Positions 1-5,119 of a DNA stretch of 5,434 nucleotides are shown here, in pieces. The position numbers and the translations under genes are program-made. The stretch comes from Candidatus Tectimicrobiota bacterium. GTDB taxonomy: Bacteria; UBA8248; JACPRG01. The stretch is taken from NCBI GenBank assembly GCA_016190025.1, contig JACPRG010000055.1, forward strand, positions 1 to 5,434, in the 5' to 3' direction. Positions within the stretch are counted from its first letter, which is position 1; each line of letters opens with the position of its first letter. The notes below the pieces were generated by a model, which had not been told where the DNA came from, ran no database searches, and saw only the letters and a program-made list of their open reading frames with translations.

Positions 1-471
1 GGGAAATGCATTCTCTGCCGCGAGCGGGTCGAGGCGGGAATGCCCACCGCCTGCGCCTCGGCCTGCCCGACGGGAGCCACGCTGTTCGGCGAACGGGAGG
101 CGCTGGTCCGCGAGGCGCGCTCCCGGATTCAATCGGGACCCGCCCTCTATGTGGACCACATCTTCGGACTGGAGGAGGTGGGGGGCACCTCGGTCCTGAT
201 GCTCTCCAGCGTCCCCTTCGAGGGGCTGGGCTTCAAGAACCCCCTGCCCAAACATCCTCTCCCGATGCTCACGTGGCAGGCCCTGTCCAAGATCCCAGAC
301 CTCGTTCTGATGGCGGGTGTCCTCCTCTACGGCATCCACTGGATCACCGCGCGCCGGGAGTACGTGCGGGCCGTCGCCGCGCGAGAGGTCTCGCCCGGCC
401 CGGCGGCCGCCCTGTCCGGGTGGCTCCGCTCCGTGTGGCGCCGGCTCAGCGGAAGGGTGGAGCGGCCATGA
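1..471 (+). CDS. HybA/FdnH-like [4Fe-4S] electron-transfer subunit, C-terminal part (5' truncated)
   Basis: The reading frame is open from base 1, so the N-terminus lies outside the window; 156 residues remain. The first visible residues hold a ferredoxin cluster-binding motif, CxxC-x11-CxxxCP (Cys 3, 6, 18 and 22 of the fragment), followed by PTGA, typical of HybA, FdnH and NrfC-type subunits. After a region of about 75 residues there is one hydrophobic segment at about residues 100-117, followed by a basic tail. This matches the C-terminal membrane anchor of HybA and FdnH. Such subunits pass electrons from an extracytoplasmic catalytic subunit through several [4Fe-4S] clusters to a membrane quinone-reactive partner. 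The stop codon overlaps the start of the HybB-like gene (ATGA), so the two are probably translationally coupled and form one complex. The sequence does not show whether the catalytic partner is a hydrogenase encoded upstream or the FdnG-like protein downstream. An internal ATG at 40 is not the true start, because the cluster motif begins before it. Confidence 0.9.
   Translation, partial: GKCILCRERVEAGMPTACASACPTGATLFGEREALVREARSRIQSGPALYVDHIFGLEEVGGTSVLMLSSVPFEGLGFKNPLPKHPLPMLTWQALSKIPDLVLMAGVLLYGIHWITARREYVRAVAAREVSPGPAAALSGWLRSVWRRLSGRVERP
456..462 (+). promoter_or_regulatory. Ribosome binding site for the hybB-like gene
   Basis: GGTGGAG lies 5 bases before the ATG at 468, inside the end of the iron-sulfur subunit gene. 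It supports the 468 start over the longer open frame and fits coupled translation through the ATGA overlap. Confidence 0.55.
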
Positions 472-1649
472 ACCACACGGCAACGCTCGGCGTCCGCCTG
501 AGCCGCGTCGGATTCTGGCAGGCCGTGTTCGGCCTGTTGCTGCTGGGGATGGGCGGGGTCACGGTGGTGCGCTACATGCGAGGGCTGGGGGCCACCACCA
601 ACCTGAGCGACGCCTTCCCCTGGGGGCTATGGATCGGGTTCGACGTTCTCTGTGGCGTCGGCCTGGCGGCGGGCGCCTTCACCCTGACGGCGGTCGTCCA
701 CCTCTTCAACCTCCGACGATTCGAGCCGATCGTCCGCCCGGCGGTGCTGACGGCCTTCCTCGGCTACCTCCTGGTGATTGCCGGGCTGCTGTTCGACCTG
801 GGCCAGCCCTGGCGGATCTGGCACGCCCTGGTCTTCTGGAACCCGCGGTCGGTGATGTTCGAGGTGGCCTGGTGTGTGATGCTCTACACGGCGGTCCTGG
901 CCTTGGAGTGCCTGCCGGTGGTGTTCGAGAGGTTCCGGCTGGAGCGCCCGCGGCGCCTCTTCCGGCTCCTGACCACCCCGCTCGTGATCGCGGGGGTCAT
1001 CCTCTCGACCTTGCACCAGTCCTCGCTCGGCTCCCTCTACCTGATCGTCCCGTTGAAGCTCCACCCGCTCTGGTACACCCCGCTCCTACCGTTCCTCTTC
1101 TTCATCTCCGCCGTCGGGGCAGGGATCGGGATGGTGATACTCGAATCCTACCTGAGCCAGCGGGCCTTCGGACGGCACCTCGAGATGGAGCTGCTGGAGC
1201 CGCTGGCTCGGGTCATGGTGGTGGTCCTGGGCGTCTACGGCCTGCTCAGGATTCAGGTGCTGCTAAGGAACGGCGGCATCGCGGAGCTGCGACACCCGGG
1301 GTACGAGGGCTGGATGTTCGCGCTGGAGCTGGGACTCGGGACGGTCCTGCCGGTCCTGTTGCTGGCCTTCGCGCGCGTGCGGACCAGCCCGGGGGGCCTG
1401 GTGACCGGGGCCTTTCTGGTGGTGCTCGGTTTTGTCATGAACCGACTGAACGTCAGCGTGACCGGCATGGAGGCGGCAGCGGGGGTGCGGTACGTGCCCT
1501 CCGGGATGGAGATCCTGGTCTCCCTGGGCCTGGTGGGCCTGGGCTTCGCCGCCTTCAGCTTGGCGGTCCGCTACCTCCCCATCTTCCCGAAGAAGCGCCT
1601 CCGGCCGGGCGCGCGGGGGGAGGACCTGCTGGGGCCGGTCGAGGACTGA
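468..1649 (+). CDS. hybB: HybB/NrfD-type integral membrane quinone oxidoreductase subunit
   Basis: This 393-residue protein is about the length of E. coli HybB. It has roughly ten hydrophobic segments, near residues 17-34, 54-80, 92-110, 130-152, 167-182, 203-225, 247-266, 283-301, 310-324 and 348-370. Family-like signatures include PWGLWIGFD (51-59), a buried THLxQSSLGS-like stretch (HQSSLG at 183-188) and NRLNVSVTG (325-333). The NrfD/HybB family carries no heme and exchanges electrons and protons between the partner iron-sulfur subunit and the quinone pool. The start at 468 is chosen because it overlaps the upstream stop as ATGA, has GGTGGAG about 5 bases before it, and gives the expected family N-terminus. 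The frame is open further upstream, but that stretch overlaps the iron-sulfur gene and has low-complexity, non-homologous composition. The symbol is given by family resemblance; the complex could serve formate oxidation rather than hydrogen. Confidence 0.92.
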   Translation: MNHTATLGVRLSRVGFWQAVFGLLLLGMGGVTVVRYMRGLGATTNLSDAFPWGLWIGFDVLCGVGLAAGAFTLTAVVHLFNLRRFEPIVRPAVLTAFLGYLLVIAGLLFDLGQPWRIWHALVFWNPRSVMFEVAWCVMLYTAVLALECLPVVFERFRLERPRRLFRLLTTPLVIAGVILSTLHQSSLGSLYLIVPLKLHPLWYTPLLPFLFFISAVGAGIGMVILESYLSQRAFGRHLEMELLEPLARVMVVVLGVYGLLRIQVLLRNGGIAELRHPGYEGWMFALELGLGTVLPVLLLAFARVRTSPGGLVTGAFLVVLGFVMNRLNVSVTGMEAAAGVRYVPSGMEILVSLGLVGLGFAAFSLAVRYLPIFPKKRLRPGARGEDLLGPVED

Positions 1650-1662
1650 CGGGACGGTACCG

Positions 1663-3528
1663 ATGCTCACGCGGATCGGGACGCAGGTGATCCTTGGAGT
1701 TGCGCTCGTGACGGCCGTCACCATCGGCGTTGTGGCCGTCCTGATCATCCGGGCGCACGAGGCTGACCTCATTGCGGCCCTGAGCCGCAGCGCGGACCAG
1801 TTGAGCGAAACGGTCAAGAGCAGCACCTATTACGACATGCTGGAGAACCGGCGGGACAGCCTTCACCGGGTGATCGAGACGATCGGACGCCAGGAGGGGA
1901 TCGAAAAGGTCCGCATCTTCAATAAGGACGGAGAGATCATGTTCTCTTCCGCCCCGGCGGAGATCGGGCGGTCCCTGGATAAGCGGGCCGAGGCCTGCTA
2001 CGCCTGCCACGCGGTGGACCGCGCGCTGGAGAAGCCGCCGATCCCGGAGCGCATCCGGATATTCCATGGCCCCAACGGGACGCGGGTGTTGGGGATCGTC
2101 AACCCGATCCAGAACCAGCCGAGCTGCTGGTCAGCGGCCTGCCATGCCCACACTGCGAAGCAGACCGTCCTGGGCGTGCTGGACGTGACCGTATCCGTCG
2201 CCGAGGTGGACCGGCAGATCGCCGCCAGCAAATGGCAGATCCTGGGTCTCGCTGCGGCCGCCATCGCCGCCGGCAGCCTGCTCCTCTGGTGGTTGAACCG
2301 GCGGCTGATCCTTCGGCCGGTGGAGGCGCTTGCGGCCGGGACGCGGCGGGTGGCGGAGGGCGACCTGACCGCTTCCATCCCAGTGAGCGCGACCAACGAA
2401 CTCGGGGATCTGGCCCGCGCGTTCAACGAGATGACGCGCCGTCTGACGGAGACACAGCGCCAGCTCACCCAGGCAGACAAGCTGGCGTCAGTGGGGCGCC
2501 TGGCGGCTGGGGTGGCGCACGAGATCAACAACCCGCTGACCGGGGTCCTGACCTACGCCTCGTTGCTGCTGAAGCGGGCCGGGGGGAACGGGGAACTCAA
2601 GGAGGATCTGGAGGTCATCGTCCGGGAGACGAAGCGCTGCCGGGACATCGTGAAGGGGCTGCTGGACTTCGCCCGGGCGACGCCGCCGAAGAGCCAGCCG
2701 ACCGACCTGAATGAGGTGGCGCGCCGCGCCGTGGCCGTAGTGATGAACCAACTCGCGCTCAACCGCGTGGCCCTCACGCTTGATCTGGCGCCGGACCTGC
2801 CCCAGGTGACGGCCGACCCCAACCAGATGCAGCAGGTCGTGGTGAATCTGCTGGTGAACGCCGCGGACGCCATCGGCGAGGAGGGAGGCGCGATCACGGT
2901 CAGCACCCACACCGCATCCGTCCCCCCGTGGGGCACGACGCCGATCCGCAAGGCGACGTGCCCGACAGGCTGTGACCTCCTGGACCCCTCGGTGAAGATC
3001 GGCGGCATGCCGGCCATCCGCGTCAGCCGGAGCTGGGACGGCCAGATCGCCACGGTCCACCTGGATCCGGTGTATGGCCGCTTCAATCACCTGGCCAGCC
3101 AGCCCTCGCCGGATGGACAGATCTCCGTGTTCGCCTGTCCGCGGTGCCGGGAGGTGCTCACGCTGCCCGGGGGATTGTGCCCCCGCTGCGAGGCCCCGAC
3201 CTTCGGCGTGCGCGCGCCCGAGGCGGGCGTCGTCGAGTTCTGCAGCCGGACCGGCTGCCACTGGGCCCGGTGGGAGGTGGTGGTGGGAAAGGGACCGCGC
3301 CCCTGCGTGGAACTCACCATCAGGGATACGGGCGTCGGAATCCCCCCCGAGGATCTTGGCCGCATCTTCGAGCCGTTTTTCAGCACGAAAGAAACCCGGG
3401 GCGCCGGGCTGGGCCTGGCCGTGACATGGGGCATCCTCGAGGCGCACGGGGGGGCGATCGACGTGGTGAGTGAGGTGGGCGAGGGCAGCCGATTCACCAT
3501 CCGCCTCCCGCTGAAGCCGGCCGCCTGA
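1663..3528 (+). CDS. Membrane sensor histidine kinase with extracytoplasmic c-type heme motifs and a Cys-rich insert in the ATPase domain
   Basis: This 621-residue protein has TM1 at about 9-29 and an extracytoplasmic sensor domain at about 30-190. The sensor contains a CxxCH motif (112-116) and a CX4CH motif (155-161). TM2 is at about 191-211, HAMP at about 212-264, and a HisKA domain follows with phospho-acceptor His286 in AHEINNPL. The HATPase domain has its N box at about 391-404 (Asn395, Asn399), G1 box DTGVGIP (555-561), F box FEPFFSTK (569-576) and G2 box GAGLGLAV (580-587). The kinase core looks intact. About 130 residues separate the N box and G1 box beyond the usual spacing; this insert carries CPTGC, two CPRC knuckles and CSRTGCH. 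By family knowledge it autophosphorylates on His and passes phosphate to receiver domains; the two receiver proteins downstream are the obvious partners. The heme motifs suggest redox or ligand sensing outside the membrane (inference). The gap to the upstream gene is 13 bases with no clear Shine-Dalgarno; the ATG is chosen because it directly precedes TM1. Confidence 0.93.
   Translation: MLTRIGTQVILGVALVTAVTIGVVAVLIIRAHEADLIAALSRSADQLSETVKSSTYYDMLENRRDSLHRVIETIGRQEGIEKVRIFNKDGEIMFSSAPAEIGRSLDKRAEACYACHAVDRALEKPPIPERIRIFHGPNGTRVLGIVNPIQNQPSCWSAACHAHTAKQTVLGVLDVTVSVAEVDRQIAASKWQILGLAAAAIAAGSLLLWWLNRRLILRPVEALAAGTRRVAEGDLTASIPVSATNELGDLARAFNEMTRRLTETQRQLTQADKLASVGRLAAGVAHEINNPLTGVLTYASLLLKRAGGNGELKEDLEVIVRETKRCRDIVKGLLDFARATPPKSQPTDLNEVARRAVAVVMNQLALNRVALTLDLAPDLPQVTADPNQMQQVVVNLLVNAADAIGEEGGAITVSTHTASVPPWGTTPIRKATCPTGCDLLDPSVKIGGMPAIRVSRSWDGQIATVHLDPVYGRFNHLASQPSPDGQISVFACPRCREVLTLPGGLCPRCEAPTFGVRAPEAGVVEFCSRTGCHWARWEVVVGKGPRPCVELTIRDTGVGIPPEDLGRIFEPFFSTKETRGAGLGLAVTWGILEAHGGAIDVVSEVGEGSRFTIRLPLKPAA
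1996..2145 (+). other. Putative c-type heme attachment region of the sensor domain (CxxCH and CX4CH)
   Basis: The codons cover residues 112-161 of the kinase. CYACH is a canonical CxxCH heme c site; CWSAACH is CX4CH, a spacing known from cytochrome c3-type proteins. Both lie between TM1 and TM2, on the side where cytochrome c maturation works. Between them is a stretch of about 38 residues with His135; this His, His163 and others could be distal ligands. Heme binding is inferred from the motifs alone. The second motif could instead bind no heme or form a disulfide. Confidence 0.7.
2911..3309 (+). other. Cys-rich zinc-ribbon-like insert within the kinase HATPase domain
   Basis: The insert covers about residues 417-549 of the kinase, between the strand after the N box and the strand leading into the G1 box. 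It holds eight cysteines in paired arrangement: C433xxxC437, C492xxC495, C506xxC509 and C527x4C532, the last followed by His533. The middle pairs, each followed or preceded by Pro-Arg, look like the two knuckles of a zinc ribbon or rubredoxin-like fold. The outer pairs could form a second site. Between the first and second pairs is an HLDPVYGRFNH stretch with aromatic and His residues. Boundaries are approximate. Metal binding is inferred, and the metal (Zn or Fe) cannot be told from sequence. Confidence 0.75.
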
Positions 3529-3548
3529 GACGCATTGGGGCTGGGGTC

Positions 3549-3947
3549 ATGACGGAGTCGTGGGACGTCCTCGTGATCGATGACGAGCCGGTGGTGCGCG
3601 ATGCCGTGGACCGGGTCCTCGCCGAGGATGGCCTGCGCGTGGCAAAGGCGGCCAACGGCGCGGAGGCGCTGAGCCACCCCGCCCTCGCCACCTGCCGGTT
3701 GGTGATCCTGGACCTGATGCTCCCCGATCGCTCGGGCACCGAGGTGCTGCGCGCGTTGCAGGCGGCCAGGCCTCGCCTGCCTGTGGTGGTCATCACCGGC
3801 TATGCGATCCACGAGAAGACGAGCCGGGCGATGGACGCGGGAGCGGTGGATTACCTGCCCAAGCCGTTCGAGGCCTCGGAGCTATTGACCGTCGTGCGTC
3901 GGGCCCTGGAGGCTCGGGCCGGCAGCGCGGAGGAGAACCGATCATGA
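3549..3947 (+). CDS. Stand-alone response regulator receiver protein
   Basis: This 132-residue protein consists of one REC domain (about residues 6-122) and a short tail. All key residues are present: acidic pair Asp11/Asp12, phospho-acceptor Asp55, Thr83 in VVITGYA, and Lys105 in the LPKPF motif. There is no DNA-binding, enzymatic or RNA-binding output domain, so it resembles CheY/Spo0F-type receivers that act by protein contact or as phosphorelay intermediates. It begins 20 bases after the kinase stop and its own stop overlaps the next start as ATGA. Kinase His286 is therefore its likely phosphate donor (inference from context). The leader between the two genes is G-rich but lacks a strong Shine-Dalgarno. 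Its job may be to relay or drain phosphate between the kinase and the membrane-anchored receiver next door. Confidence 0.92.
   Translation: MTESWDVLVIDDEPVVRDAVDRVLAEDGLRVAKAANGAEALSHPALATCRLVILDLMLPDRSGTEVLRALQAARPRLPVVVITGYAIHEKTSRAMDAGAVDYLPKPFEASELLTVVRRALEARAGSAEENRS
3929..3935 (+). promoter_or_regulatory. Ribosome binding site for the receiver/GcvH-like fusion gene
   Basis: GGAGGAG lies 8 bases before the ATG at 3944, within the last codons of the receiver gene. It supports the 3944 start, which includes the N-terminal membrane segment, over a later start at the receiver domain. Confidence 0.75.
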
Positions 3948-5119
3948 CGGCGCTCATCGTTGTCCTAATGATCGTGGCGTTCGTGATCATCGATGTGCTG
4001 GTTCGCATTACTACCCGGAGGATGGCCGAGGCCCGGGTCCGACGCGAGCGTGAAGCAGTGCTCCAGACGGCGCTTCGCCTGGACTTCACCCACGAGGCGC
4101 CGAGCCTCAAACGGGCGGAGGTGCCGAACGCCGTGGCCCGGATCCTGGCCGTGGACGACGAGCCGGTGGTCCTGGACTCCTTCCGCAAGATCCTGGTCTT
4201 GGCCGGATTCAGCGTGGACACGGTGGAGAGCGGCCCGGAGGCGCTGGGCCTGGTCCAGCGGCACGACTACGACTTCGTGTTCACCGATCTCAAGATGCCG
4301 GGGATGGACGGAGTGGAGGTGGTCAAGGCGGTCAGGCACCTTCGGCCGGACGTGGATATGGCCGTTATCACCGGGTACGCCACCATCGAGTCGGCGGTCG
4401 AGACGATGAAGCACGGGGCGGTGGATTACGTGCAGAAGCCCTTCACCGAGGATGAGCTGTCGGCGTTCGCGCGCCGGCTGCTGATCAAGCGGCAGGCCCG
4501 GCTGGAGGCCCAGCGCCGTCCCGAGGTGCGGGTGGTGGCGCCGGCCATGGCCGAGACGGCGCGGGGCCACGAGTTCTGTGTGTCCGGAGGCGCCTTCCTG
4601 TCGGCCGGGCACAGCTGGGCCCGGATCGAGCCGGGGGGCCAAGTGCGCGTGGGCGTGGACGATTTTGCGCGCAAGGCGCTCGGCCCCATCGAGGGGGTAG
4701 AGCTGCCCAAGGTGGGGGAGACGCTGGATCGCGGGGCGCCCCTCTTCGCGGTAAAGCGCGCCAGTCAGACGGCGCACTTTACGACTCCGGTGGCCGGCCG
4801 GGTGGTCGAGATCAACGCCGCCTTGGTCCAGATGCCGGCCCGGGTCAGCCAGAGCCCCTACGACCGGGGCTGGGTGTGTTTCATTGCGCCCGCCGACCTG
4901 GCCGGAGATCTACCGACCCTCCGGATCGGGCAACCCGTAGTCGCCTGGTACCAGGAAGAGATCGCGCGGCTACGCGCATCCGTCGGCCCAACCGCTGGGG
5001 GGATCCCGCTCGACGACTGGGCGGTCTTCGAACGGGACTTCCTGTGGCCCGATCCGGGATACTCGGGACCCGTGGATCGGAGAGAGGAGGGGAAACACCA
5101 TGGCCTTGTCTCGTCGTGA
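3944..5119 (+). CDS. Membrane-anchored response regulator receiver fused to a GcvH-like domain without lipoyl lysine
   Basis: This 391-residue protein starts with a hydrophobic segment (about 3-20) followed by a strongly basic, probably helical linker (21-60). That predicts an N-terminal membrane anchor with a cytoplasmic body. A complete NtrC-like REC domain follows (about 66-180): Asp71/Asp72, phospho-acceptor Asp115, Thr143 and Lys165. After a linker, residues 208-343 resemble glycine cleavage H protein: GHSWARIE, VGVDDFARKALG, VELPKVGETL, TPVAGRVVEIN and SPYDRGW follow the GcvH order and spacing. The position of the lipoyl lysine is Ser274 when the two conserved blocks are aligned without gaps, so it probably carries no lipoate. 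The C-terminal tail of about 48 residues is unrecognised and ends with an acidic/aromatic patch. There is no helix-turn-helix or sigma-54 AAA+ domain. ATGA overlap with the receiver gene and a 20-base overlap with the fdnG-like gene point to tight co-expression. Domain calls are firm for REC, good for the GcvH-like fold; the function is unknown. Confidence 0.9.
   Translation: MTALIVVLMIVAFVIIDVLVRITTRRMAEARVRREREAVLQTALRLDFTHEAPSLKRAEVPNAVARILAVDDEPVVLDSFRKILVLAGFSVDTVESGPEALGLVQRHDYDFVFTDLKMPGMDGVEVVKAVRHLRPDVDMAVITGYATIESAVETMKHGAVDYVQKPFTEDELSAFARRLLIKRQARLEAQRRPEVRVVAPAMAETARGHEFCVSGGAFLSAGHSWARIEPGGQVRVGVDDFARKALGPIEGVELPKVGETLDRGAPLFAVKRASQTAHFTTPVAGRVVEINAALVQMPARVSQSPYDRGWVCFIAPADLAGDLPTLRIGQPVVAWYQEEIARLRASVGPTAGGIPLDDWAVFERDFLWPDPGYSGPVDRREEGKHHGLVSS
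4565..4972 (+). other. GcvH-like (lipoyl/biotinyl-type fold) domain lacking the attachment lysine
   Basis: The codons cover residues 208-343 of the fusion protein. Compared with E. coli GcvH as recalled, the distance from the LPxVG block to the Pro of the PVxG block is the same (24 residues). Without gaps, the lipoyl lysine position is occupied by Ser274; the nearest lysine, Lys271, sits three residues earlier. The later PYxxGW motif is conserved as PYDRGW. The domain probably serves as a structural or binding module, not a lipoyl carrier (inference). Confidence 0.75.
5085..5090 (+). promoter_or_regulatory. Strong ribosome binding site for the fdnG-like gene
   Basis: A perfect AGGAGG lies 9 bases before the ATG at 5100, inside the last codons of the receiver/GcvH-like gene. 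It is the best Shine-Dalgarno in the window and fixes the start used here. It also suggests the catalytic subunit is translated more strongly than the regulators before it. Confidence 0.85.

Noticed and set aside
6..467. Upstream extension of the HybB-like frame starting at base 6
   Set aside because: It overlaps the iron-sulfur subunit, is rich in Arg/Gly/Pro like a high-GC shadow frame, and the family N-terminus and ribosome site fit the ATG at 468.
317..1690. Long + strand open frame across the HybB-like gene
   Set aside because: Its product is a low-complexity Pro/Arg/Gly/Ala sequence with no recognisable domain. It is a shadow frame caused by high GC.
2488..3447. Long - strand open frame opposite the kinase
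   Set aside because: Composition is rich in Arg, Gly, His and Ala with no motif, and it lies entirely antisense to a gene with clear catalytic boxes.
3529..3548. Possible promoter or terminator between kinase and receiver genes
   Set aside because: The gap is only 20 bases, G-rich, without an inverted repeat, T-run or recognisable -10/-35 pair.
3965..4777. Long - strand open frame opposite the receiver/GcvH-like gene
   Set aside because: It is an antisense shadow with His/Arg/Leu-rich product and no domain, opposite a well-supported gene.
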